DNA from: Rhodopseudomonas pseudopalustris
GTDB lineage: Bacteria > Pseudomonadota > Alphaproteobacteria > Rhizobiales > Xanthobacteraceae
Direction: 5' to 3'
Length of the DNA: 64,000 nucleotides
Assembly (NCBI RefSeq): GCF_900110435.1
Contig: NZ_FODT01000003.1
Coordinates: 372,001-436,000 of the forward strand
Shown: positions 36,425-46,960 of the stretch, in pieces
Numbering within the stretch: position 1 is the first letter of the stretch
Layout: the number at the start of each line of letters is the position of its first letter
The notes under the pieces: model-generated
What the model saw: the letters and a program-made list of their open reading frames with translations, nothing else
Databases searched by the model: none
Told to the model about the DNA's origin: nothing
Program-made: the position numbers and the translations under genes

Positions 36425-36450
36425 AACCTTTCGATGCCAGAACTGGTTCC
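36425..36450 (-). promoter_or_regulatory. Candidate EcfG promoter of hpnP
   Basis: On the minus strand GGAAC (36450-36446) is followed after 17 bases by GGTT (36428-36425), close to the EcfG consensus GGAAC-N16/17-CGTT with one -10 mismatch. It lies ~100 bases upstream of the hpnP ATG. No gene was seen in the rest of 36325-36642. Confidence 0.55.
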
Positions 36451-36642
36451 AGAATCTTCCGCACAATATCGATTGCGGCGCATTATGCCGATCTAATCAC
36501 GGCGAAATCTGCGCAGCCACCGATTTATTTGAAGATGTCTTCTGCACCGCACTGGTCCAGCAGCACACCCCCGGGCGATCACCCGAAGCGAGACGGCGTC
36601 GCCCTGGCGAGCAAGTCGCGCAGGCGGGGAGCAGGTGGAGCG

Positions 36643-38358
36643 CTACGCGACCCGGACGGTCGCGAGAAATTTTTGCACCTCGGTGCGCAAACGGCCGTTT
36701 TCACTGGACAATGATTGCGCGGAGGTCAGCACATGCGACGACGCCTTGCCGGTGTCGGCGGCGCCGCGGTTGACTTCGGCGATGCTGCCCGCGACCTGAC
36801 TGGTGCCGATCGCCGCCTTCTGAACGCTGCGGGCAATCTCCTGGGTCGCTGATCCCTGCTCGTCGACAGAGGCGGCGATGGTCGAGGCGATATGCGCAAT
36901 GCGTCCGATCGTGCCGCCGATCTCCTTGATGGCGACGGCCGATTCCCGTGTCGCGGACTGGATCTCGGAGATCTGCGAGCTGATCTCCTCGGTCGCCTTG
37001 GAGGTCTGCTCGGCCAGCGCCTTGACCTCCTGCGCCACGACGGCGAAGCCGCGGCCGGCCGCGCCGGCGCGGGCGGATTCGATGGTGGCGTTGAGCGCCA
37101 GCAAATTGGTCTGCCCGGCGATGGTGGTGATCAGCTCGGTGACGTCGCCGATCCGGTTGGCGGCCTGCAACAGCTTGCTGATCCGCGCATCGGTCTGCTC
37201 GGCCTGAGACACAGCCTCAGTGGCGATGGCGCGCGACTCGCGGACCTGGCGGCCGATTTCATCGACCGACGCCGTCATCTCTTCGGTCGCGGAGGCTACC
37301 GACTGGACGTGGTTCGACGTCTCGGTCGAGACCGAGGCGGCCACGTTGGAGAGCTGCTGCGTCGTGGCGCTGCCCTTGGCCAGCGCATCGGCGGAGTGTT
37401 CGAGTTCGCGCGAGGCCGAGCCGACCGCCTCGACGATCTGGCCGACCGCAGCTTCGAAACCGTCGGCGAGTTGATGCAATTCGGCACGGCGCGCCTCGGC
37501 GGCTGCGTGCTCTTCCCGTTCGCGGGCGACGTGATCCCGCTCCGCCTTCTCGATCGCCTGCCGCTTGAAGTCCTCGACCGCACGCGCCATCCGGCCGACT
37601 TCGTCGCCGCGATCGAGTCCCGGCAGCTGCACCGCGAAATTGCCTTGCGCGAGCTGATGCATCGCGCCCGACATCGCCACCACAGGCCGGGAAATTCCGC
37701 GGCCGATCAGGAACGACATCACGATGCCGGCGAGTGACACCGCGAGCAGGACCGCGCCCAACGTCCACTGTTGGCGATCGATCGCGATCTTGGCGTTCGC
37801 GATCGCGCGATCGCGGCCGTCTTTGCTGGATTCGGCGAGGTCTCCGACCAGAGCATCGATATCGGTGAAGCTCTTCTCCGCGCTCTTGATGAACAGCATC
37901 GCCGAGCCGGCGTCGCCATCGGCCATCTCGATCGCGTTCTTCGCCTGCTTCTGATAGCCGGTCACAGCGGCCTTCAGCTTCTGGAACTCCGGCCGCGAGG
38001 CGGCAGCGCCGAGGGTCTTGTCGACCTCGGCGAGCGCTTCCGGGATCTTGGCGATCGCCGCATTGGCTTCTGTCGAAATCTTGGTGAGCTTGGCCTGGTC
38101 GGTTTCGTTGGCCGCGGTCGCCGCCAGCCGGTAGAGCTTCGCGTGCGCGGTCCAGGCGGCATTGTTGAGATCGCCGGCGAGTTCCGACAGCCGCACCGGC
38201 CCGGACACCAGCACGTCAACGCCCTGCTGATTGATCCGCAGCACCTCCAACGCGTAGGCGCCGATGCCGAGCAGCGCCACGACCAGCAGCGCTGGAGCGA
38301 GCTGAACTTTCCAGGATAGCCCGATGTTCTTGATCAAACGCCCCATGTCGAACGACAT
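36643..38358 (-). CDS. Methyl-accepting chemotaxis protein
   Basis: A 571-residue chemoreceptor. Membrane helix 1 spans about residues 18-38, a helical periplasmic domain 40-195, helix 2 about 199-219, a HAMP domain ([20 protein letters not shown] onward) to ~275, and the signalling domain after it, with the hairpin tip region [20 protein letters not shown]. There is no C-terminal CheR-docking pentapeptide. The periplasmic part is of the four-helix type. The start may be ATG 38358 or the ATG at 38346 (MGRLIKN). A separate periplasmic Cache protein is encoded directly upstream in the same direction. Confidence 0.9.
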   Translation of the reverse strand: MSFDMGRLIKNIGLSWKVQLAPALLVVALLGIGAYALEVLRINQQGVDVLVSGPVRLSELAGDLNNAAWTAHAKLYRLAATAANETDQAKLTKISTEANAAIAKIPEALAEVDKTLGAAASRPEFQKLKAAVTGYQKQAKNAIEMADGDAGSAMLFIKSAEKSFTDIDALVGDLAESSKDGRDRAIANAKIAIDRQQWTLGAVLLAVSLAGIVMSFLIGRGISRPVVAMSGAMHQLAQGNFAVQLPGLDRGDEVGRMARAVEDFKRQAIEKAERDHVAREREEHAAAEARRAELHQLADGFEAAVGQIVEAVGSASRELEHSADALAKGSATTQQLSNVAASVSTETSNHVQSVASATEEMTASVDEIGRQVRESRAIATEAVSQAEQTDARISKLLQAANRIGDVTELITTIAGQTNLLALNATIESARAGAAGRGFAVVAQEVKALAEQTSKATEEISSQISEIQSATRESAVAIKEIGGTIGRIAHIASTIAASVDEQGSATQEIARSVQKAAIGTSQVAGSIAEVNRGAADTGKASSHVLTSAQSLSSENGRLRTEVQKFLATVRVA

Positions 38359-38410
38359 CCCATGTCAGCCGCCATCGCACGGTCCCCACCAGCGATGGCG
38401 GCGCGCCGCG

Positions 38411-38866
38411 CTACAGTTTGTAAATGCCCGCGCACACCGCGGTGTTGTCGAGTCGCTCGCAATACATCGCTTTAGGCTCGACCTTTTTGCTGACGGGATT
38501 GACGAACTTGTAGTCCTGCCAGAACGACGGCTGCTTGGCGGCCAGCTCGACGCGCTCCTTGACATAGAGCTTGCCGTCGACGTCCTGCGCTTCGATCATA
38601 TCCTTGCCGATGAACTTGGCGTTGGCGCCATGGGCGAGCACCTTGCCGTCGAGCTGATAGACGACGACATAGAGGTCGTCCTTGATGAACGGCCCGGCCT
38701 TGTCGCTGATCAGCGGATAGGTCTTGTCGGCGCCGTCGGCTTTGATCGCTTCGACCGCCTTCTTGACCATTGCGATCGCGTCGTCCTTGCTGGCTTCGGC
38801 GAAGGCCGGAACTGCAGCGGCGGCCATCGCCGCAGCGGCGGTGGCGAACAACAACTTCCTGAGCAC
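38411..38866 (-). CDS. Periplasmic single-Cache-domain protein
   Basis: A 151-residue protein with a signal peptide (MLRKLLFATAAAAMAAAAVP, cleavage near AFA) and a Cache fold: KDDAIAMVKKAVEAIKADG helix, then YVVVYQLDGKVLAHGANAKF and GKDMIEAQDVDGKLYVKERV, the strand pattern of small-molecule sensors. Two C-terminal cysteines may form a disulphide. It lies 52 bases upstream of the chemoreceptor gene in the same direction, so it may be a soluble ligand-binding partner for it. The ligand is unknown. Confidence 0.85.
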   Translation of the reverse strand: MLRKLLFATAAAAMAAAAVPAFAEASKDDAIAMVKKAVEAIKADGADKTYPLISDKAGPFIKDDLYVVVYQLDGKVLAHGANAKFIGKDMIEAQDVDGKLYVKERVELAAKQPSFWQDYKFVNPVSKKVEPKAMYCERLDNTAVCAGIYKL

Positions 38867-39089
38867 GAGTGTATCTCCTGCGATGATTGAAGGATGGGGA
38901 GCAGCGCAGTGAGCATCTCATCCAAGCGCGAACACAACGTTAAGGCGCAACTCAGGATTGTTACGAGGTAAACGATCTGCGGCGAAATTTAGTTGCAAAT
39001 GACCTTCACTGGAGCGCAATCGAGCGACCAGATGAGCCTCCTTTTCGCGCGACGCGACCGCGTCGAGCTGTAAAGGAACCGCCGGCGAG

Positions 39090-39968
39090 CTATTCGACCG
39101 GGATGACGTCGACCGCGACGGAGAGCTTCTGCCTGCGCGAGCCGACGATCACGCCGTCGACCGGCGAGACGTCTGAGAAATCGCGACCCACCGCGAGCAC
39201 GATGTGGTCGTTGCCGATCAACAGATCGTTGGTCGGATCGAACCCGACCCAGCCGCTCTCGTTGCCGCACCACACCGACACCCAGGCGTGGGTGGCGTCC
39301 GCGCCTTGCAGCCGCGGCTGTCCCGCCGGCGGATAGGTGCGCAAATAACCGCTGACATAGGCGGCAGGCAGGCCGAGCCCGCGCAGCCCCGCGATCATCA
39401 CATGGGCGAAATCCTGGCAGACGCCGTGGCGCTTCTCGAATACTTCGGCGAGCGGCGTCGAGATCACCGTCGCCTTCGGATCGTATTTGAACTCGCGGCG
39501 GATCCGGCGCATCAAATCCGCCGCGCCGGCGAGAACGCCGCGCGCCGGCGGAAAGCTCTCGGCGGCGTAACGAGTCACGGCACGCTGAACCGGCGCCAGC
39601 GAACTCGGGAACACGTAGCCGACCGGCGCATCGGCGCCGAGGCTCGCGCAATCCAGCGCCGCCTCGCCGACGCGCTCCCACGCGGTGCTGCCGCTGTCGC
39701 GCGCCGGCGGAATGCGGTTGACCTCGACGCGCGAGCGGCTGTCGATCCGCAGCACCTTGTGCGGCGTCTCGATCACGATGCTTTCGGTCGGGATGCCGAA
39801 GAAATCCACCCGTGTCGCCCGCGTCGCCGGACGCGGCTTGATCTCGATGCTATGCGATATCAGTTTCTGGCTGGCGTCGCTGAGCGGCTTCAGCCGCAGC
39901 GAGCAGCGCGCGAAGCTGACCTGGCTGCCGTAGCTGTAGCTGGTGACGTGGCGGATATCGTAGATCAA
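39090..39968 (-). CDS. Transglutaminase-like protease-fold protein
   Basis: A 292-residue protein with the bacterial transglutaminase N-terminal domain (MIYDIRHVTSYSYGSQVSFA) and a transglutaminase core. The catalytic triad is visible as Cys184 (HGVCQDFAHV), His228 (DATHAWVSVW) and Asp244 (VGFDPTNDLL). No signal peptide is present. Its ATG overlaps the stop of the ATP-grasp gene by four bases, so it is the third gene of a tight operon. Members of this family are peptidases or amide-bond enzymes; the substrate here is unknown. Confidence 0.9.
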   Translation of the reverse strand: MIYDIRHVTSYSYGSQVSFARCSLRLKPLSDASQKLISHSIEIKPRPATRATRVDFFGIPTESIVIETPHKVLRIDSRSRVEVNRIPPARDSGSTAWERVGEAALDCASLGADAPVGYVFPSSLAPVQRAVTRYAAESFPPARGVLAGAADLMRRIRREFKYDPKATVISTPLAEVFEKRHGVCQDFAHVMIAGLRGLGLPAAYVSGYLRTYPPAGQPRLQGADATHAWVSVWCGNESGWVGFDPTNDLLIGNDHIVLAVGRDFSDVSPVDGVIVGSRRQKLSVAVDVIPVE

Positions 39969-42484
39969 GCCAGCCCCGTCAGCTTTTCCGGGCGCGTCGC
40001 GCTGGCGCCGTGCGGAAAGTATTGCGCGCCGATCGCGTCGGCCAGCGACAGCAGATCCTGCTCCAGCGCGAACAGCCAGCGTGCGTCGAGCGCCGAGGCC
40101 TCCGCGGTGGTCAGCGTCGCCCGCAGCGCGACTGCGAGCCGCTGCGGCCGTTCGATCAGCCCGCCCTCGTTCAGCGACGGCAGGCTGGCGATCTGTTCGT
40201 TGAGCTCTTCGACCTGGAACATCACCGACCGCGGATTGTACGGATCGAGCACCGCGAGATCACGCACCGGCGCGAGCAGCGGCGCGACCAGATAGCGCGA
40301 CCGATAGGTGATCTGGCAATCGACCAGCGTCAGCAGCAGGTCGAGATCCTCGGCGGTGGCTTCGTCGTAGGCGAATTGCCGGGCGAACCGCGCGGTGTTG
40401 ACGGCGCGCTCGACCCGCCGCCCCATCCGCAGGAAGCGCCAGCCGACGGCGCGGTTCATGTTCTCCTGCGACAGCCCCGAGAAGCTCGCCAACTCCTGCA
40501 ACGTGATCTCGGCGAGGCGGATCGCCGCTTCCTCGTCTTCGGCCGGCCGGGCCAGCCGGTTTGCGGTCTGGGTGATGACCTGCCAGGCGTCCGGCGACAG
40601 CCGCTCACGCAGCGACGAGGCGTTGCGCTGCGCCGCGCGGATCAGCGACAGCGCCGAGCCGAATTCCTCCTCGCTCTGCAGCGCGTCGGCGGCGATCTTC
40701 GTGGTCTGCGCGCGGGCGCCGAGCGAGGTCGCGCCCCAGCTGATCAGCAGCCGCTGAATGCGTTCGATCGCCAGATGCAGCGGCCCCTTGCCGGGGTCGC
40801 GCTGCGGCGCGTTGAGCGAGCGCACCAGCCGCAACGTCGCCTCGGCGCGCTCGAGATAGCGCCCGAGCCAGAACAGATTGTCTGCGGCGCGGCTCGGCAG
40901 CAGACCGGTGATACGCCGGATCCGCACATTATCGACGGCGGGCAGCAGCGAGGCGTGCGACACCGCACGGTCCGACATCACCCAGACGTCGGCGGCGCGG
41001 GCGCCCTCGCCCATCGACACCGCGCGCGAGTCGAGCCGCTCGGCGATCCGGCAGAAGCCGCCGGGCATGATCGTCCAGCCCTGCTCGGTCGCAGCGGCGA
41101 ACACGCGGAGCACGAACGGTCGCGGCGCCAGCTTGCCGTTGTCCCACACCGGCGTGGTCGACAACCGCACCTGCTCCTGCGCGACATAGTCGATGCCGCG
41201 GGCGGCGATCGCGTCGCGCAGCCGGTCGCGCACCGTCGGCGGCAGCTCCGCCGGCAACACCGCGCCGCTGTTCGGAAATCCCGGAACGGTCGGACCGTAA
41301 GCGCCTTCGATGACGAAATCGTCGAGCCGCGCCAGCACCTCTTCGCGCGCCGACCTCTGTCCGCACCACCAGGTGGCGATATGCGGCATCATCAGATCCT
41401 CGCCGAGCAGGCGGCGACTGAGGCTCGGCAGAAAGCCGAGCAGCGACCGCGCCTCGATCACCCCGGCGCCCGGCATGTTGGCGACGACGACGCCGTTCTT
41501 GCGCAGCACGTCGATCAGCCCCGGCACGCCGAGCTGCGACGAGGCGTCGAGTTCGAGCGGATCGAGCGAGTTGGAGTCGACCCGGCGCAGCAGCACGTCG
41601 AGCCGCTTCAGCCCGGCGACGGTGCGGATGTGAACGCGATCGCCGGAGACCGCGAGGTCGTCGCCCTCGACCAGCAGGAAGCCGAGATAGCGCGCCAGCG
41701 TCGCGTGCTCGAAATAGGTCTCGCTGAACGGCCCCGGCGTCAGCACGCCGATCCGCGGCTCGTCGCGATCGGCGCTGGCGCGCAGTGAGTCGCGGAACGC
41801 CTCGAAGAACGGCGCGACGCGCTCGACATTCATCGACTTGTAGAGATCGGTGAAGGCGCGCGACAGCACCAGCCGGTTTTCCAGCGCATAGCCCGCGCCC
41901 GAGGGCGCCTGCGTGCGATCGCCGAGCACCCACCAGCGGCCGTCCGGGCCGCGGCCGATATCGGCGGCGTAGAGATGCAGATAGCGCCCGCCCGGCGGCT
42001 TCACGCCGGCGACCGCGCGCAGATATTCCGGGCTGCCGGCGATCGCGGCGGCAGGCACCGCGCCGTCGGCGATCAGCCGTCCGTCGCCGTAGAGATCCTG
42101 CAGCAGATGTTCATGCAACGTCGCGCGTTGCGCGATGCCGGCGGCGATCTGCTGCCACTCGGCGTCATCGATCAGCAGCGGGACGTGGCTCAGCGGCCAG
42201 CCGCGCTCGGCGGCGTCGCCCGGCGCCCGATAGGTGACGCCGGCGTCGCGCAGATGCCGGTCGGCGGTGCGAAAACGGCGTTCGATTTCGTCGGGCGCCA
42301 GACCCGCGAAGGCGTCGAAGTAACGGCTCCACACCGCGCGCGGCTCGCCGTCCTCGCCGATGAATTCGTCGGGAATGCCGGGCAGCCGTGCATAATCGCG
42401 GATCCATTGCGCGACCTTGCGATCACGCGGACGGACGCGTTTCGCCTGACTGCTCTCTTGCGCCAATCCCGGAACTCCTTGCAA
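39965..42484 (-). CDS. Circularly permuted ATP-grasp plus alpha-E domain protein
   Basis: An 839-residue fusion. The N-terminal ~470 residues are a circularly permuted ATP-grasp domain (GRYLHLYAADIGRGPDGRWW, VLGDRTQAPSGAGYALENR, LTPGPFSETYFEHATLARYL, YVAQEQVRLSTTPVW). The rest is an alpha-E (DUF403) helical domain (DNLFWLGRYLERAEATLRLV). In many bacteria the two parts are separate genes. ATP-grasp enzymes ligate a carboxylate to an amine, and comparative work places this set in putative peptide-forming amidoligase systems. Neighbouring transglutaminase-like genes on both sides support that view; the product is unknown. Confidence 0.9.
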   Translation of the reverse strand: MQGVPGLAQESSQAKRVRPRDRKVAQWIRDYARLPGIPDEFIGEDGEPRAVWSRYFDAFAGLAPDEIERRFRTADRHLRDAGVTYRAPGDAAERGWPLSHVPLLIDDAEWQQIAAGIAQRATLHEHLLQDLYGDGRLIADGAVPAAAIAGSPEYLRAVAGVKPPGGRYLHLYAADIGRGPDGRWWVLGDRTQAPSGAGYALENRLVLSRAFTDLYKSMNVERVAPFFEAFRDSLRASADRDEPRIGVLTPGPFSETYFEHATLARYLGFLLVEGDDLAVSGDRVHIRTVAGLKRLDVLLRRVDSNSLDPLELDASSQLGVPGLIDVLRKNGVVVANMPGAGVIEARSLLGFLPSLSRRLLGEDLMMPHIATWWCGQRSAREEVLARLDDFVIEGAYGPTVPGFPNSGAVLPAELPPTVRDRLRDAIAARGIDYVAQEQVRLSTTPVWDNGKLAPRPFVLRVFAAATEQGWTIMPGGFCRIAERLDSRAVSMGEGARAADVWVMSDRAVSHASLLPAVDNVRIRRITGLLPSRAADNLFWLGRYLERAEATLRLVRSLNAPQRDPGKGPLHLAIERIQRLLISWGATSLGARAQTTKIAADALQSEEEFGSALSLIRAAQRNASSLRERLSPDAWQVITQTANRLARPAEDEEAAIRLAEITLQELASFSGLSQENMNRAVGWRFLRMGRRVERAVNTARFARQFAYDEATAEDLDLLLTLVDCQITYRSRYLVAPLLAPVRDLAVLDPYNPRSVMFQVEELNEQIASLPSLNEGGLIERPQRLAVALRATLTTAEASALDARWLFALEQDLLSLADAIGAQYFPHGASATRPEKLTGLA

Positions 42485-42490
42485 TCCGCA

Positions 42491-45400
42491 TCAATGCAGC
42501 AGCGGCGTGCGCAAGTCGAGGGTCAGGGGGAATTCTAATGTGCGTTCTTCAGGGGGCGGATCGATCCGCCCCGGCGTGTGGCCGTGGTCCTGGAAGCGCG
42601 CCAGCCGGCGCGCCTCGGCCTCGTAGGAATTGACCGGCTTGGTCTCGTAGGAGCGCCCGCCCGGATGGGCGACATGATAGACGCAGCCGCCGAGCGAGCG
42701 GCCGTTCCAGCTGTCGACGATGTCGAACACCAGCGGCGAATGCACCGGTATCGTGGGGTGCAGGCCAGAGGCCGGCTGCCAGGCCTTGAACCGCACCGCC
42801 GCCACCGCCTCGCCGGAGCGCGCGGTCGGCGTCATCGGCAGACGGCGGCCGTTGCAGGTGATGACGTGGCGGCCCTCGACGAAGCCCTCGGCCTTGACCT
42901 GCAACCGCTCGACCGAACTATCGACATAGCGCACCGTGCCGCCGGCGCTGCCTTCTTCGCCGAGCACGTGCCACGGCTCCAGCGCCTGCCGCAGCTCCAG
43001 CGTGACGCCGCCGTGATAGACGCTGCCGAATACCGGAAAGCGGAATTCGAGCTGCGCGCTGAACCATTCCGGCTCGAACGCGTAGCCGGCGCGGCCGAGT
43101 TCGGCGAGCACGTCGCGGAAATCCTCCCAGAGGAAATGCGGCAGCATGAAACGATCGTGCAGCGTAGTGCCCCAGCGGACGAACTTGCCGTCGAGCGGCT
43201 CGCGCCACAGCTTCGCGGTCAGCGCGCGGATCAACAATTGCTGCGCCAGCGACATCCGCGGATCGGGCGGCATCTCGAGCGCGCGGAATTCAACGAGACC
43301 GAGGCGGCCGGTCGGGCTGTCCGGCGAATACAGCTTGTCGATGCACAGCTCGGCGCGGTGGGTGTTGCCGGTGATGTCGACCAGGATGTGCCGGAACAGC
43401 CGGTCGACCAGCCACAACGGGCCTTTGACGCCCGGCGGCGGCACATGCGCCAGCGCGATCTCCAGCTCGTAAAGCGAGTCGTGACGCGCTTCGTCGATCC
43501 GCGGCGCCTGGCTGGTCGGGCCGATGAACATGCCGGAGAACAGATAGGATAGCGACGGATGCCGCTGCCAGAACAGCACCAGGCTCTTGAGCAGATCAGG
43601 CCGGCGCAGGAATGGCGAATCCGCGGGCTTCGCTCCGCCGATCACCACATGATTGCCGCCGCCGGTGCCGGTGTGGCGGCCGTCGATCAGGAAGCGGTTG
43701 GCGCCGAGCCGCACCTGTGCGGCTTCTTCATACAGGCCGAAAGTGGTCGTCACCGCCTCGCGCCAATTCCGCGCCGGATGGATGTTGACCTCGATCACGC
43801 CGGGATCGGGCGTCACCTTGATGACTTCGATGCGCGGATCGAACGGCGGCGGGTAGCCTTCGACATGGACCTGAAGCTGCATCTCCTCCGCGGTCGCTTC
43901 CACCGCGGAGACCAGCTCGAGATAGTCCTCGATGGTCTCGGTGGGCGGCATGAACGCGCACAGCACGCCCTCGCGAATCTCGATCGACATCGCGGTGCGG
44001 ACGCCGCCGCTGCGCAGCTTCTGCTCCGCGACGGCCTGGTTCGCCGCGCCCGACGGCGCCGGCGTCTGCTCGTACACGGGCATCGGTTCGGCCGCGGGCG
44101 GCGGCGCGAACGCCGGCAGCGCGCCGCGCGGATCGAGCGGATCGCGCTCGACGATGAAGGGATAATCCTCTTCCGGAATATGCGGCAGCGACGCGATCGG
44201 CAGCCGCAAGCCCATCGGCGAGTCGCCCGGCATCAGAAACAGATTGCCGCGGCGCAGCTTCCAGCGCTCGCTGCGCCAGCGCTTGTGCTGCTTCGGAACC
44301 TCGGCGTTCCACGCCTGAATCGGCAGCACGAATCCTTTCGGCGTGGTCAGCCCCTGGTCGAACACCCGCGCCATCCGCGCGCGCTCTTCGGGGTCGGCGA
44401 GCTTGCTGTCGGAGGGATCGACATTCGGAGGCAGTCCCGCCTCCTTCTGCAGCCAGTGGTTCGGGTCCTCGAACGCCGGCAGCACGTAGTCGGTGTCGAT
44501 GCCGAGCCGCTTGGCGGTGCCGATCGCGAACTGCTCGGCTTCCTCCACCTTCGCCGGGCGCTGGCCGACCACCGGCGCGATCAGGTCGGCATTCTTCCAG
44601 ATCGGCACGCCGTCCTTGCGCCAGTACAGGCCGAACGCCCAGCGCGGCAGGCTTTCGCCCGGGTACCATTTGCCCTGGCCGAAATGCAGCAGCCCGCCCG
44701 GCGCGAACCGCGTGCGCAGCCGGCGGATCAGATCGTCGGCGAGCATCCGCTTGGCGCCGCCGACCGCGGCGACATTCCATTCCGGCGATTCCATGTCGTC
44801 GATCGACACGAAGGTCGGCTCACCGCCCATCGTCAGCCGCACGTCGGAGGCCGCGAGATCGGCGTCGACCTTGTCGCCGAGCGCATCGAGCCGCGCCCAG
44901 GATTCGTCGGAAAACGGCCGGGTGATGCGCGGCGCCTCGTGGATGCGCTTGACGCTCATCTCGAAATTGAAATCGACATTGGCGAAGCCGACCACGCCGG
45001 AGATCGGCGCCGCGGTCCGATAGTGCGGCGTGGCGGCGACCGGGATATGGCCCTCGCCCGCCAGCATCCCCGAAGTGACGTCGAAGCCGATCCAGCCGGC
45101 GCCCGGCAGATAGACTTCGCACCACGCATGCAGATCGGTGAAGTCGTTCTCGACCTCCCGCGGGCCTTCGACCGGATCGATGTCGGGCCGCAACTGCACC
45201 AGATAACCGGACACGAAGCGCGCCGCGAGGCCTATATGGCGCAGCGTCTGGATCAGCAGCCATGCCGAATCGCGGCACGAGCCGGCGCCGGCCGCGAGCG
45301 TTTCCTCCGGCGTCTGCACCCCCGGCTCCATCCGGATGATGTAGCGGATGCGCTCGCGCAATTTCGCATTGAGGTCGACCAGAAAATTGACGGTGCTGTC

Positions 45401-45814
45401 CGCCTCGCGCGGAATGCTCGCGAGATAGTCGCGCAACAGCGGCCCCGGCTCGGTCGTCGCCAGATACGGCGCAAGCTCGACCATCAGATCGTTGCTGTAG
45501 GCGAACGGGAAGGTCTCGGCATAACTTTCGACGAAGAAGTCGAACGGATTGATCACCGTCATCGCCGCGGTGAAATCGACCTCGATCTTGAGTTCGTTGG
45601 CCTTCTCCGGAAACACGAACCGCGCCAGCCAGTTGCCCTGCGGGTCCTGCTGCCAGTTGATGAAGTGGTTCGCCGGCGTGACCTTCAGCGAATACGACAG
45701 AATCGGCGTGCGGGTGTGCGGCGCGGGGCGAAGCCGGATGGTCTGGGGGCCGATATCGACCGGACGGTCATATTTATAATGCGTGACGTGATGAAGGGCG
45801 ACGAAGATCGACAC
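42491..45814 (-). CDS. Large transglutaminase-like protein with DUF2126 domain
   Basis: About 1107 residues from the GTG at 45814, with GGAG seven bases upstream; the open frame continues to 46213 without family character. The N-terminal ~80 residues are the bacterial transglutaminase N domain and the core follows with Cys180 ([10 protein letters not shown]), His229 ([10 protein letters not shown]) and Asp245 ([10 protein letters not shown]). The remaining ~800 residues are DUF2126 ([51 protein letters not shown]-like end). It is the first gene of the three-gene operon, six bases before the ATP-grasp gene. Cytoplasmic, no signal peptide. Confidence 0.92.
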   Translation of the reverse strand: MSIFVALHHVTHYKYDRPVDIGPQTIRLRPAPHTRTPILSYSLKVTPANHFINWQQDPQGNWLARFVFPEKANELKIEVDFTAAMTVINPFDFFVESYAETFPFAYSNDLMVELAPYLATTEPGPLLRDYLASIPREADSTVNFLVDLNAKLRERIRYIIRMEPGVQTPEETLAAGAGSCRDSAWLLIQTLRHIGLAARFVSGYLVQLRPDIDPVEGPREVENDFTDLHAWCEVYLPGAGWIGFDVTSGMLAGEGHIPVAATPHYRTAAPISGVVGFANVDFNFEMSVKRIHEAPRITRPFSDESWARLDALGDKVDADLAASDVRLTMGGEPTFVSIDDMESPEWNVAAVGGAKRMLADDLIRRLRTRFAPGGLLHFGQGKWYPGESLPRWAFGLYWRKDGVPIWKNADLIAPVVGQRPAKVEEAEQFAIGTAKRLGIDTDYVLPAFEDPNHWLQKEAGLPPNVDPSDSKLADPEERARMARVFDQGLTTPKGFVLPIQAWNAEVPKQHKRWRSERWKLRRGNLFLMPGDSPMGLRLPIASLPHIPEEDYPFIVERDPLDPRGALPAFAPPPAAEPMPVYEQTPAPSGAANQAVAEQKLRSGGVRTAMSIEIREGVLCAFMPPTETIEDYLELVSAVEATAEEMQLQVHVEGYPPPFDPRIEVIKVTPDPGVIEVNIHPARNWREAVTTTFGLYEEAAQVRLGANRFLIDGRHTGTGGGNHVVIGGAKPADSPFLRRPDLLKSLVLFWQRHPSLSYLFSGMFIGPTSQAPRIDEARHDSLYELEIALAHVPPPGVKGPLWLVDRLFRHILVDITGNTHRAELCIDKLYSPDSPTGRLGLVEFRALEMPPDPRMSLAQQLLIRALTAKLWREPLDGKFVRWGTTLHDRFMLPHFLWEDFRDVLAELGRAGYAFEPEWFSAQLEFRFPVFGSVYHGGVTLELRQALEPWHVLGEEGSAGGTVRYVDSSVERLQVKAEGFVEGRHVITCNGRRLPMTPTARSGEAVAAVRFKAWQPASGLHPTIPVHSPLVFDIVDSWNGRSLGGCVYHVAHPGGRSYETKPVNSYEAEARRLARFQDHGHTPGRIDPPPEERTLEFPLTLDLRTPLLH

Positions 45815-46038
45815 AGGACAACTCCAGCATTCTTTTTGAGCAGAACACCGGGGCAGCACGCAATCAAGCGCTAACAAAGGGCAAGGGATGCACAGCGATG
45901 CGGCGCTTTGCATCGCCCAGAACCGTGATCGCCCGGTAAGCCGGGCGCCCCACTGTCCCGGAGCGCTCGTCAATCGAACGCGATCACGCTGGATGACTGG
46001 ACCCGCTGTCGCGAAGGATGCCAGTTGCGAAGGCGCAG

Positions 46039-46815
46039 TTACGCCTTCCCGCCCGAATTCTTGCGCGTCTCGCCGACCCACGCTTTCGCCGCCGTCGCCA
46101 TGATGCCGCTGTCGTTGAGCAGCGTCACCAGCTTGAAGCCCATCGCGAGGTTTTTGGCGGCGCCCGCCGGCCCCGAACAATGGATGCCGGGATAGATGCC
46201 GCGCTTGTCGCATTCCTTCAGGAGCTTGTCGTAGATCTTGAGAATCTCAGGCTCCTCGCGATCGAGCTTCGGGACCAGACCATAGGAGTAGCCGAGGTCG
46301 CTCGGCCCGACATAGACGCCGGCGACGCCCTCGACATCGAGAATCGCTTCCATGTTCTCGACCGCCGTGCGGGTCTCGATCATCGGGATGCACAACGTCT
46401 CGTCGTTCGCCGTGTCCTGATAGCTGCCGCCGGCGCCGTACATCCCGGCGCGGATCGGGCCGTTGCTGCGGGTGCCGCGCGGCGGGTATTTGCAGTATTG
46501 GACGAAATTCTCCGCCTCTTCCTTGGTGTTGACCATCGGGCAGATCACCCCATAGGCGCCGCCGTCCAGCACCTTGCCGATGATCCCCGGCTCGTTCCAC
46601 GGCACCCGCACCATCGGGGTCACCGGATGGCCGTTCATCGCCTGAAAGCAGGCGACCATCGACTGATAGTCCTGCACGCCGTGCTGGATGTCGACCGTGA
46701 CGCTGTCGAAGCCGCATTGCGCCATCACTTCGGCGGAAAAGCCCGACGGGATCGCCAGCCACGCATTCACCACCGCCCGGCCGGAGGCCCAGATCTCTTT
46801 CACCTTGTTCGCCAT
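46039..46815 (-). CDS. hpaI: HpaI/HpcH-type aldolase
   Basis: A 258-residue class II pyruvate aldolase. Landmarks are the metal/catalytic segments [18 protein letters not shown], the PRGTRSNGP loop, [16 protein letters not shown] and [13 protein letters not shown]. HpaI cleaves 4-hydroxy-2-oxoheptanedioate to pyruvate and succinic semialdehyde, the last step of homoprotocatechuate degradation; relatives act on 2-keto-3-deoxy sugar acids. The neighbouring hpaR/H/F/E/D/G genes favour the first role. Confidence 0.85.
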   Translation of the reverse strand: MANKVKEIWASGRAVVNAWLAIPSGFSAEVMAQCGFDSVTVDIQHGVQDYQSMVACFQAMNGHPVTPMVRVPWNEPGIIGKVLDGGAYGVICPMVNTKEEAENFVQYCKYPPRGTRSNGPIRAGMYGAGGSYQDTANDETLCIPMIETRTAVENMEAILDVEGVAGVYVGPSDLGYSYGLVPKLDREEPEILKIYDKLLKECDKRGIYPGIHCSGPAGAAKNLAMGFKLVTLLNDSGIMATAAKAWVGETRKNSGGKA

Positions 46816-46862
46816 GTCGTTCCTCGAGCGCTGTGTTGGTGGATGATGTTGTCGGCGCGTTC

Positions 46863-46938
46863 GTCATTGCCGGGCTCGCCCCGGCAATCCATCGTTCTTC
46901 GCAAGATGATGGATGCGCGGGTCACGCCCGCGCATGAC
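46863..46938. repeat. Paired-palindrome intergenic repeat (family A, short variant)
   Basis: GTCATTGCCGGGCTCGCCCC, CGGCAATCCAT, then a mirrored half ending GGGTCACGCCCGCGCATGAC. It sits between hpaI and the dehydrogenase gene. Confidence 0.65.
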
Positions 46939-46960
46939 GGTTTGATGTGTCGCAGCCGCC

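Noticed and set aside
43559-45874. A 771-codon open frame opposite the DUF2126 gene
   Set aside because: Antisense shadow of a real transglutaminase/DUF2126 gene; no recognisable domain.
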